Shown: positions 17,264 to 23,838 of the stretch, in pieces
Position numbering within the stretch: the first letter of the stretch is position 1
Layout of the letters: the number at the start of each line of letters is the position of its first letter
Source of the DNA: an uncultured Clostridia bacterium
GTDB taxonomy: Bacteria; Bacillota; Clostridia; TANB77; CAG-508
Direction of reading: 5' to 3'
DNA length: 29,558 nucleotides
NCBI GenBank assembly: GCA_934162625.1
Contig: CAKPJM010000009.1
Coordinates: forward strand, 1 to 29,558
The notes under the pieces: model-generated
The model's database searches: none
Told to the model about the DNA's origin: nothing
What the model saw: only the letters and a program-made list of their open reading frames with translations
Translations under genes and position numbers: made by a program

Positions 17264-17400
17264 AATAGCCTCCTAAACTCCATTCCTTGCTAATTATACA
17301 AATTTCTTAATTAAGTTATTATATTTCTTATATCATAAAATTCTTATAAAAACAATGGTTACTAAAAAAATATACTACTAGTTGAACTTCCCTCTTCTTT

Positions 17401-17520
17401 TAATTGCTTCTTCGTTTTTTAAGCAAATCCTCAATGCTATATTTATCTTTTAAAACTCCTCGTTTTTTTATAGTCTCTATTAACTATCTTATATATTTAT
17501 TCTTCTTCAGTTTGTTATCT
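17401..17520 (-). pseudogene. Decayed fragment of a paralogue of the 146-aa gene at 14465
   Basis: Positions 17401-17505 match plus-strand 14566-14675 at roughly three bases in four. In protein terms the minus strand reads KDKYSIEDLLKKRRSN in one frame and YKIVNRDYKKT in another, against KDKYNIEDLFKKRKND and YNIVKRDYLKE in the intact gene. There is a frameshift between the two parts, a stop (TAG) in frame with the first, and no start codon. The rest of 17264-17640 shows no gene. This shift is not at a CGG codon. Confidence 0.7.
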
Positions 17521-17641
17521 CTTTTTCTTTTCCTAAGTTTTCCAGGCTTACTTACGCTCTTCATTTTTCTCTCTTACAATATCATCTATGTTATTAATAT
17601 AGCACAATTCTAATGCTACAACAATTCTCCAATAATTTCCT

Positions 17642-17670
17642 TTGATTTTGTTCTTGCATTATGTTAGTAT
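17642..17670 (+). promoter_or_regulatory. Probable promoter of the 81-aa membrane protein gene
   Basis: -35 TTGATT (17642-17647), 17-nt spacer, -10 TAGTAT (17665-17670) preceded by TGT, an extended -10. Confidence 0.5.
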
Positions 17671-17693
17671 GTTTTTAGGGGGTAATACTAATT

Positions 17694-17939
17694 ATGTTCG
17701 ATAAATTAATTTTGGAATTTAAAAATATGAATAAATCTATTAAATATGCTATGTTTATTGGTTTTAGGATTTCTTTTGTTATTTGCCTATTTTCTATTTT
17801 AATTTTGAATTTATATACTACATATCCAGTCTGTTGTATTACATATAATATTGGTCTTATTCTATTTAAAACCAGCATATTATTTGCTGTTTGCTTTTTT
17901 ATGTCTGCTTATATTACCAATAGTATTTCTTTTAAGTAA
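17694..17939 (+). CDS. Small two-helix membrane protein (81 aa), unknown
   Basis: Short basic N-terminus (LILEFKNMNKSIKYA), then two strongly hydrophobic segments (about residues 18-42 and 52-75) separated by a short loop holding a CC pair. AGGGGG lies upstream of the ATG at a rather long spacing, and a promoter precedes it. The second structured RNA element starts 40 nt after its stop. No family recognised. Confidence 0.6.
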   Translation: MFDKLILEFKNMNKSIKYAMFIGFRISFVICLFSILILNLYTTYPVCCITYNIGLILFKTSILFAVCFFMSAYITNSISFK

Positions 17940-17978
17940 GCCTAATCTTGTTGTATACGTAAAAATTTTTCCTATACA

Positions 17979-18132
17979 AGAACAAAGCGACTTTAGTCGC
18001 CCTTTGTTCTCGCCGATTTGAGTTTCCGAATGAAATGAGGAAATCTCAAAGGCAATAGCGATTGTAGCATTTTTATATAGTAGGAAATGAGAAATTTCCT
18101 ACTATATAAAAAAAGAAGGTTGCCCTTCTTTT
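17979..18132 (+). ncRNA. Structured RNA element, copy 2
   Basis: Same order as the element at 4261: hairpin 1 (AGAACAAAG and CTTTGTTCT with inner GCGAC/GTCGC, 17979-18010), 65-nt core (18009-18073) with two differences from copy 1, hairpin 2 (17-bp stem from TTTATATAGTAGGAAAT, 18073-18109), terminator (AAGAAGG/CCTTCTT, 18113-18130) with an eight-T run. The hairpins share no sequence with copy 1 but keep length, order and pairing. Downstream lies the 3' end of a minus-strand gene, exactly as for copy 1. Confidence 0.65.
18113..18130. terminator. Bidirectional intrinsic terminator at the end of RNA copy 2
   Basis: AAGAAGG/CCTTCTT stem with a TTGC loop, flanked by an A-run on the left and a T-run on the right, so it serves the plus-strand RNA and the minus-strand membrane protein gene. 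Confidence 0.8.
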
Positions 18133-18134
18133 TT

Positions 18135-18437
18135 TTATTTTAAAATTCTTATTTTTCCTATTAAAGGAAGTTCTTTTTCTTCTTGATTAATAGCATATAC
18201 AAGTCCTAGTATAAAACATATTAATAAGAATATTGATCCTCCCCATATAACTAGCCAGCCCAAGAATGGTATGAACATTAGCACAAATATTAAAAGCCAA
18301 AAGCCTGTATAAAATATGTTAAGTACTAAAGATTGATTTAAGTAAAATTTTGCACCTTCTTTATCTCCACTGCAATATGCAATTAACCATCCAATCCATG
18401 TAATGTATGATACCCAACTTGTTGTCTTTTTATCCAT
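18135..18437 (-). CDS. DUF4870-like membrane protein (100 aa)
   Basis: Three hydrophobic segments and the characteristic N-terminal layout SWVSYITWIGWLIAYCSGDKEGAKFYLNQSLVLNI (key parts: a short helix, GDKEGAKFYLNQ, helix), which resembles the DUF4870/TM2-neighbour family of unknown function. The ATG at 18437 is chosen because AGGAGG lies 7 nt upstream; the longer reading has no such site. It ends the four-gene run of small membrane proteins. Confidence 0.65.
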   Translation of the reverse strand: MDKKTTSWVSYITWIGWLIAYCSGDKEGAKFYLNQSLVLNIFYTGFWLLIFVLMFIPFLGWLVIWGGSIFLLICFILGLVYAINQEEKELPLIGKIRILK

Positions 18438-18465
18438 AATTTTCCCTCCTTTATTATTAAACATA

Positions 18466-18819
18466 CTATAAGAAAAGACCTAGCAATGCTGTTCCAACCA
18501 TAAGTCCAAATACAAAAAATACCGCTTGCAAACTTAATCCTATTATTCCTGTAATAAAACCTGCTGCAGCCATTCCTTGTCCTCCTCTTTTTTTGCCTTT
18601 TATTCCAAAAATAATAGCCAAAACTCCACATGCTACTGCTATTATAAAGCTCCTAACAAGCAATATAGAGACTATTCCCAATACTAATGATGCTATGCTT
18701 AAGCCTTTTCTAGTATCTTCTACATTACTTTGTTCTTGAGATTCACTTGTTTGGGTTGTCTCCTCTGTTTTTTCTTTTGTTTCTGTAATTTCTATTTTAT
18801 TCTCTTCATTATTTTCCAT
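18466..18819 (-). CDS. DUF4190-like membrane protein (117 aa)
   Basis: A Glu/Thr-rich soluble N-terminus (1-38) and then two or three membrane segments with the GLSIASLVLGIVSI...GVLAIIFGIKGKKRGGQGMAAAGFITGIIG layout; key words are ASLVLGIVSI and GMAAAGFITGIIG. This is the pattern of DUF4190 proteins, whose function is unknown. The gene lies 28 nt before the DUF4870-like gene and 13 nt after the DUF2752 gene. Confidence 0.7.
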   Translation of the reverse strand: MENNEENKIEITETKEKTEETTQTSESQEQSNVEDTRKGLSIASLVLGIVSILLVRSFIIAVACGVLAIIFGIKGKKRGGQGMAAAGFITGIIGLSLQAVFFVFGLMVGTALLGLFL

Positions 18820-18832
18820 TTTATCACTCCTA

Positions 18833-19237
18833 TCATTTATATTTTATAAACCATATTTCATATGATACATATGTAATAAATATGATTATATGCAAAATTA
18901 TATCTATTTTTATTACACTTTCTTTATATTCTTTTTTTATTATATTAATTGTTCTAAATATTATTTCCATAATTATGATTATAATTATTACTCCAAAGAA
19001 ATTTAAGAAATATGATGGATTGTTGATTGCGCTCCCAATGTTTTTGATAAACCTTGTCCCTCCGCATAAGGGACAAGGTTTACCTGTTAATTGTAAGTAT
19101 GGACATTTTACAAATACTGGTGAAATTTGCTCTAATATTTGCAATACTATTGGTAACAATAGTATTAATATGCAAATACATAATATAACTATATTTATAA
19201 TTTTATAATCACTTTTTATTTCTTTTAGTATTTTCAT
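18833..19237 (-). CDS. DUF2752 membrane protein (134 aa)
   Basis: The family signature is clear: CPYLQLTGKPCPLCGGTRF, with three cysteines near a membrane segment. Three to four hydrophobic helices are present. The function of DUF2752 is unknown; the cysteine motif suggests metal binding or redox. It is embedded with the two DUF4190-like genes. Confidence 0.85.
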   Translation of the reverse strand: MKILKEIKSDYKIINIVILCICILILLLPIVLQILEQISPVFVKCPYLQLTGKPCPLCGGTRFIKNIGSAINNPSYFLNFFGVIIIIIIMEIIFRTINIIKKEYKESVIKIDIILHIIIFITYVSYEIWFIKYK

Positions 19238-19253
19238 TGTCCAAACTCTTTCG

Positions 19254-19553
19254 TTATTCTTCTACTGTCCAATTGATTGAATTCCAATCGTAATTTTTTA
19301 ACTCTTTTGTTGTTTTTTTGGCAGCTGCCATTACTACAAAATAGTATGATAGTATTACAACTATTGCTACTGCTGAGCAAATTACTCCTGCTATTGCTTT
19401 TCCTTTTGGATTACCTTCTTTATTTTTCTTTACCCAGTCAATAATTCCTAAAACTAATCCTACAATTGCTGGAATTATTGCCCAGCTTCCACAAAATGGT
19501 ATAAATCCAATTACAACTGAAACAATTCCTAAAACTAATGCTGCTACACCCAT
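19254..19553 (-). CDS. DUF4190-like membrane protein (99 aa)
   Basis: Two repeats of the small-residue helix pattern: GVAALVLGIVSVVIGFIPF and AIVGLVLGIIDW, then GKAIAGVICSAVAIVVI. This is the DUF4190 layout, without the acidic N-terminus of the relative at 18466. GGGG lies about 9 nt before the ATG at 19553; a GTG two codons upstream is an alternative. It is the first gene of the four-gene run. Confidence 0.7.
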   Translation of the reverse strand: MGVAALVLGIVSVVIGFIPFCGSWAIIPAIVGLVLGIIDWVKKNKEGNPKGKAIAGVICSAVAIVVILSYYFVVMAAAKKTTKELKNYDWNSINWTVEE

Positions 19554-19739
19554 AATCACATTCCCCTTTCCTGTTTTATTATATTATTATCCTACATAAA
19601 AAAACTTTTTTTGTCAACATATTTTACTATTTTTATTTATTCGTTTAAACATTTTAGCCTTTCAGCTCTTTATTTATATTGCAAAATCTAATATTTTGTA
19701 GTAAACTTAACTATATTATATTTTATAAGGAGTACATTT

Positions 19740-21026
19740 ATGTTAGATATTAAATTTGTAAGAGAAAATCCTGATTTAGTTAAAGAAAATATTAAGAAAA
19801 AATTTCAAAATCAAAAATTAGGATTAGTGGATGAAGTAATTGATTTAGATAAAAAATATAGAGAACTTCAACTTTCTGGTGACACATTAAGAATGGAACG
19901 TAATAGTTTAAGTAAAGAAATTGGTAACTTAATGCGTGAGGGCAAAAAAGATGAAGCAGAAAATACAAAAACTAAAGTTAATGAGATCAATTCAAAACTA
20001 GAAAGTGTAGAAAAGGGCACTGATGAGTATTCAGCTAGAATAAAAGAAATAATGATGAGAATCCCTAATATGATTCATGAATCTGTTCCAATTGGTAAAA
20101 ATGATACAGAAAATGTTGAGATTCAAAAATATGGTGAACCATTTGTTCCGGATTATGAGATTCCATACCATACAGATATAATGGAAAAGCTTGATGGAAT
20201 AGATTTAGACTCTGCTCGTAGGGTTGCTGGCAATGGTTTTTATTATTTAATTGGAGATATTGCAAGACTTCACTCTGCAGTTATTAGTTATGCTCGTGAT
20301 TTTATGATAAATAAAGGATTTACTTATTGTGTACCTCCTTTTATGATTCGTAGTGATGTTGTAACTGGTGTTATGAGTTTTGAGGAAATGGATGCAATGA
20401 TGTACAAAATTGAAGGTGAAGATTTGTATTTAATTGGTACTAGTGAACATTCAATGATTGGTAAATTTAAAGGTCAAATTCTACCAAAAGCTGAACTCCC
20501 TTATACAATGACTTCATATTCTCCATGTTTTAGAAAGGAAAAAGGAGCTCACGGTATAGAAGAAAGAGGAGTTTATAGAATACATCAATTTGAAAAACAA
20601 GAAATGATAGTTGTTTGCGAACCAGAAGATAGTTACAAATGGTATGACAAAATGTGGTCATATACAGTAGAATTGTTTAGAAGTTTAGATATTCCAGTAC
20701 GTACATTAGAGTGTTGTTCTGGAGATTTGGCAGATTTAAAAGCTAAATCTTGCGATGTTGAAGCTTGGAGTCCAAGACAAAAGAAATATTTTGAAGTTGG
20801 AAGTTGTTCTAATTTGACTGATGCACAAGCTAGACGTTTAGGTATTCGTATAAAAGGCGAAAAAGGAAATTATTTTGCACATACATTAAATAATACCGTA
20901 GTTGCTCCTCCTCGTATGCTTATAGCATTTTTAGAAAACAACTATAATCAAGATGGAAGCATCAATATTCCAGAGGCTTTAAGACCTTATATGGGCGGAA
21001 TAGAGAAAATTATTCCAAAGAAATAA
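19740..21026 (+). CDS. serS: Seryl-tRNA synthetase
   Basis: 428 aa, usual length. Charges tRNA-Ser (and tRNA-Sec) with serine. The N-terminal coiled-coil arm (about 30-100) grips the tRNA's long variable arm. The class II core shows TSEHSMIG, YSPCFRKEKGAHG (motif 2), RIHQFEKQEM, the serine-binding region and EVGSCSNLTDAQARRLGIR, and motif 3 with NNTVVAPPRMLIAFLEN. AAGGAG precedes the ATG. The upstream 180 nt show no T-box sequence, so it is not regulated like pheST here. A MITE-like element lies just downstream. Confidence 0.97.
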   Translation: MLDIKFVRENPDLVKENIKKKFQNQKLGLVDEVIDLDKKYRELQLSGDTLRMERNSLSKEIGNLMREGKKDEAENTKTKVNEINSKLESVEKGTDEYSARIKEIMMRIPNMIHESVPIGKNDTENVEIQKYGEPFVPDYEIPYHTDIMEKLDGIDLDSARRVAGNGFYYLIGDIARLHSAVISYARDFMINKGFTYCVPPFMIRSDVVTGVMSFEEMDAMMYKIEGEDLYLIGTSEHSMIGKFKGQILPKAELPYTMTSYSPCFRKEKGAHGIEERGVYRIHQFEKQEMIVVCEPEDSYKWYDKMWSYTVELFRSLDIPVRTLECCSGDLADLKAKSCDVEAWSPRQKKYFEVGSCSNLTDAQARRLGIRIKGEKGNYFAHTLNNTVVAPPRMLIAFLENNYNQDGSINIPEALRPYMGGIEKIIPKK

Positions 21027-21042
21027 TTTAGTTAGAATTTAA

Positions 21043-21134
21043 CGAAGTGCGAAGTGTGAGGTGCGAAAAATAGGGAAAATCCTACGAAGCTTTGCCCCTA
21101 TAAATCACACCTCCCACATCATACCTCCCACATC
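21043..21134 (+). repeat. MITE-like repeat, copy A
   Basis: Begins GAAGTGCGAAGTGTGAGGTG and ends with a roughly complementary CACACCTCCCACATC and a second ACCTCCCAC, with a middle part CGAAGCTTTG...CTATAAATC. The minus strand at 23731-23824 carries the same element in the opposite orientation. There is no gene inside. It lies between serS and engB. Confidence 0.75.
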
Positions 21135-21161
21135 AATTTGCATTACAGAAAGGAAATCATT

Positions 21162-21749
21162 ATGATAATAAAAAATCCAAAGTTTGAAATATCTGCTGTT
21201 AGTCCTAAGCAATATCCTTCTTTAGGTTTGCCTGAAATTGTTTTGGTTGGAAAATCTAATGTTGGAAAGTCTTCTTTTGTAAATACAATGATTAATAGAA
21301 AATCTCTTGCTAGAACTAGCAGTGAACCAGGCAAAACTAGACAAATTAATTTTTACAATATGGATAACACTTTCTATTTTGTAGACTTGCCTGGATATGG
21401 TTATAGCAAAATGAGTAAAGCTGAGCAAGTTAAAGTTGGAAGTTTTATAGAACAATATTTGCAAATAAGGAAAGAAATTGCTTTAATTATATTTTTAATA
21501 GATATTAGGCATGAGCCTACTGCAAATGATAGGTTAATGTATGATTATATTATAAACAAGTCTGGTAATCATCCTTGTATTGTTATTGCAAATAAAGCAG
21601 ATAAATTAGCACCTACTAAAGTTGCTGATGCAGTAAAAGATTTGCAAAATTCTTTAAATCCATTAAAAGATTTGACTTTTTTACCATTCTCTGCAGAAAA
21701 GAAAATTTATTGCGAAGATGTTTGGAAAGAAATCGAAAAAAATATATAA
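21162..21749 (+). CDS. engB: Ribosome biogenesis GTP-binding protein EngB/YsxC
   Basis: 195 aa. A small GTPase needed for assembly of the large ribosomal subunit. G1 GKSNVGKSSF, G2 threonine in the SEPGKTRQINFY segment, G3 DLPGYGYSKM, G4 NKADKL, G5 PFSAEK. The ATG at 21162 is preferred: AAAGGAAA lies upstream and the longer reading starts inside the spacer after the repeat. The stop codon TAA lies just before a 78-nt perfect palindrome. Confidence 0.95.
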   Translation: MIIKNPKFEISAVSPKQYPSLGLPEIVLVGKSNVGKSSFVNTMINRKSLARTSSEPGKTRQINFYNMDNTFYFVDLPGYGYSKMSKAEQVKVGSFIEQYLQIRKEIALIIFLIDIRHEPTANDRLMYDYIINKSGNHPCIVIANKADKLAPTKVADAVKDLQNSLNPLKDLTFLPFSAEKKIYCEDVWKEIEKNI

Positions 21750-21750
21750 T

Positions 21751-21828
21751 AATTAAACAAAAGGGGACAGACCCCAATTGTTGAAATTTGAAATTCAACA
21801 ATTGGGGTCTGTCCCCTTTTGTTTAATT
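21751..21828. repeat. Perfect 35-bp REP-like palindrome with a GGGGACAGACCCC core
   Basis: Arms 21751-21785 and 21794-21828 are exact reverse complements with an 8-nt loop (ATTTGAAA). The sequence carries GGGGACAGACCCC, a word often seen in repeats associated with IS200/IS605-like (REP-associated) transposases. It sits between two convergent genes, holds the stop codon of truA (21823-21825) in its right arm, and would form a very strong hairpin in either transcript, so it can act as a terminator. Confidence 0.85.
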
Positions 21829-22562
21829 ATACTTCACTTCTACTAAATATAGTCCATGTGCTGCTAAGGTCTTTCCTGCTCTAACTCTTTCTTTTGATTC
21901 TATAATTCTAGGAATTTCTTCTGTTTCTATTTTACCAAGTCCTACATCTACTAGTGTCCCTGCAATTATTCTTACCATGTTATATAAGAATCCATTACCG
22001 TGTTAGTTCTATTTTTATTCTTTCCCCATCTTCTAACACTTCTGCTTTATATATTGTTCTTACACTACTTTTACTACTTGTTCCACTTGCTTTAAATGCA
22101 GCAAAATCATGCTCTCCTTCAAAGTATTGTACTGCTTTTTTCATTTTTTCTACATCTAATTTTATTGGCATATGGTATTCTAAATCTCTATATATTGCAG
22201 TTCCATGTTTTGAATTATTTATTATATATCTATATGTTTTTTGTTTTGCATTATATCTGGAATGAAATCTTTCTTCTACTTCTACTGCTTCTTTTATTAC
22301 TATGCTCTTTTTTAGTTTTGAGTTTAATGCATAAGGAATTTTTTCTATTTCTATATTGCTATTTGTTCTAAAATTAGCTATTTGGCCGTAATGCATGTAC
22401 TCCTGCATCTGTTCTTCCTGATGCAATTAAGTCTACTTCTTCTCCTGTAATCTCTTTTATTGCATTTTCAATTTCTCCTTGAATATTTGCTTTGTTTGGT
22501 TGTTTCTGCCACCCATTAAATTTTTTTCCATCATATTCTATTGTTAGTTTTATATTCCTCAT
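21823..22562 (-). CDS. truA: tRNA pseudouridine(38-40) synthase TruA, interrupted by two +1 shifts at CGG
   Basis: Modifies uridines 38-40 in the anticodon stem-loop of many tRNAs. Reconstructed at 245 aa, the usual length. Fragment 1 (residues 1-58) has the catalytic motif ASGRTDAGVHAL (Asp52). The next zero-frame codon is CGG (22386-22388); skipping its C gives GGC and the conserved GQIANF. Fragment 2 (59-187) runs to another CGG (21998-22000, followed by TAA); skipping its C gives GGT and the conserved GNGFLYNMVRIIAGTL, then GLGKIETEE and GLYLVEVKYN to the stop at 21823. Two independent shifts in one gene, both needed for a full protein, both at CGG. The start follows the cdaA stop after one base. 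Confidence 0.88.
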
Positions 22563-22563
22563 T

Positions 22564-23476
22564 TTATTTTTTTCCAGTCTTTTCTTTTATCTCGTTAATT
22601 TTTTCTTTTAACTTTTTCTTTGGAACTTCCTCTCCAAATTTTTTTGTAACTATATTTTTTATTAATATTTGTCTTAATGCATCTTCTTTTACATCTACTA
22701 TAAGTGTTCCATCCTTAGCAACAGATATTTTTCCTGTTTCTTCTGATACAACAACTACTATAGCATCTGATTCTTGACTCATTCCCGCTGCTGATCTATG
22801 TCTTGTTCCTAATCCTTTTGATATACTTTTATCATTAGATAATGGAAGCATGCATGCTGCTGCCTTTATTTTATTTTCGCTTATAATCACTGCTCCATCA
22901 TGTAATGGTGTTTTTGGATTAAATATATTAACTAGCAATTGTGGTGATATTTCTCCATCTATCAAGATTCCTGTATCTGCAATATCTTGCAATTTTATAT
23001 CTCTTTCTATTACAATTAATGCACCAGTTTTCTTTTTTGCAAGCTCTGTTGCAGCAATTACTACTTTATATATATTCTCTTTAGTTTTTGTTCTTATATC
23101 TTTATCAATTCCAAAAAACTTAGTCAATTTACTTGTTCCGAAGTTGTTCTAATGCACGTCTTAATTCTGGTTGAAATATTATTATTAAAAATATTACGCC
23201 ATATGTCATAAATGACGTTAATATATAATTTAATATTCTAAAATCAAGTATTGAACTAATTAAAGTTGCTATTATTAAAAATGCTATTCCCTTTATTAAT
23301 TGCCATGCTCTTGTTTCTTTAACTATTTGTACTAATTTAACTGCTAGAAATATTACTATTGCTACGTCTATTATCAATGTTACAATTTTTATTGGATTAC
23401 TTTTTAATAGTTGTAAATAGTTTGCTATATCTTGTCCAGTAATTTCTAAGCTTTGAGAAAATATTGTGTTTTTCAT
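22564..23476 (-). CDS. cdaA: Diadenylate cyclase CdaA, interrupted by a +1 shift at CGG
   Basis: Makes cyclic di-AMP from two ATP; essential in many Firmicutes and linked to potassium and cell wall control. Reconstructed at 303 aa. Three membrane segments (about 30-110) are followed by the DAC domain with LHDGAVII (Asp193 region) and GTRHRSA. The frame breaks in the linker after ALEQL: the next codon is CGG (23138-23140), then AACAAGTAA in the zero frame. Skipping the C gives GGA and GTSKL, matching the LEQLG of the Bacillus protein, and the frame stays open to 22564. Without the shift the membrane part would be made without any catalytic domain. The C-terminus is Lys-rich and extended by about 20 residues. 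It is preceded by a 39-aa membrane protein gene and followed by truA. Confidence 0.9.
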
Positions 23477-23499
23477 TTGTAATTACCTTCCTTAATTAT

Positions 23500-23619
23500 T
23501 TATTTTGCAATTAAGTACCATATTAATGTAAAAGCTATACTAAGTACCATTAGTCCTGCTAATATTAATGCTATTATTCTAGTTGCAAGTTTTTGTTTAT
23601 CTATTTTCTTTTTTGCCAT
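23500..23619 (-). CDS. Tiny single-helix membrane protein (39 aa)
   Basis: Basic N-terminus MAKKKIDKQKLATR, then one hydrophobic helix (residues 14-37). GGAG lies 9 nt before the ATG and a promoter is found at 23655-23683. It resembles in layout the small DUF4044/Prli42-type membrane proteins of Firmicutes, but this is only a resemblance of size and topology. It is 23 nt upstream of cdaA and probably co-transcribed. Confidence 0.6.
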   Translation of the reverse strand: MAKKKIDKQKLATRIIALILAGLMVLSIAFTLIWYLIAK

Positions 23620-23654
23620 TTCTTCTTCACTCCTTATTATTTGTCCATAGAAAT

Positions 23655-23683
23655 ATATTAGCACAAAGAAAATCATTTTTCAA
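23655..23683 (-). promoter_or_regulatory. Probable promoter of the 39-aa gene-cdaA-truA operon
   Basis: Minus strand: -35 TTGAAA (23678-23683), 17-nt spacer ending TGTGC, -10 TAATAT (23655-23660), extended -10 type. Confidence 0.55.
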
Positions 23684-23730
23684 TTGTTTTTTTATATAAT
23701 CATACGAATTGAAATTTGCTTAATGGATAT

Positions 23731-23824
23731 GAGAAGTGTGAGGTTTGAAGTGGGATTTATAGAGCCAAGGCTTCGCAGTCCTTTCACTATTTTCGCACTT
23801 CTCACCTCACACCTCGCACTTCAT
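23731..23824 (-). repeat. MITE-like repeat, copy B
   Basis: In inverted orientation relative to copy A (21043). Read on minus it begins GAAGTGCGAGGTGTGAGGTG, has the same middle (GCGAAG...CTATAAATC) and ends CTCACACTTCTC. Both copies have complementary ends. It sits between pheT and the cdaA operon, 15 nt from the pheT stop. Confidence 0.75.
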
Positions 23825-23838
23825 GAATTTACAATTCA

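Noticed and set aside
17401..17520. Another CGG recoding site in the fragment
   Set aside because: The frameshift there is not at CGG and the fragment also has a stop codon and no start, so it is ordinary decay.
18383..18631. Minus-strand 82-aa frame rich in Trp/Arg
   Set aside because: It overlaps the DUF4190- and DUF4870-like genes in another frame and has no start signals of its own.
19560..19739. T-box leader for serS
   Set aside because: No GGTGGTAACACGG-like sequence or terminator is present in the 180 nt upstream; serine synthetase is not under T-box control here.
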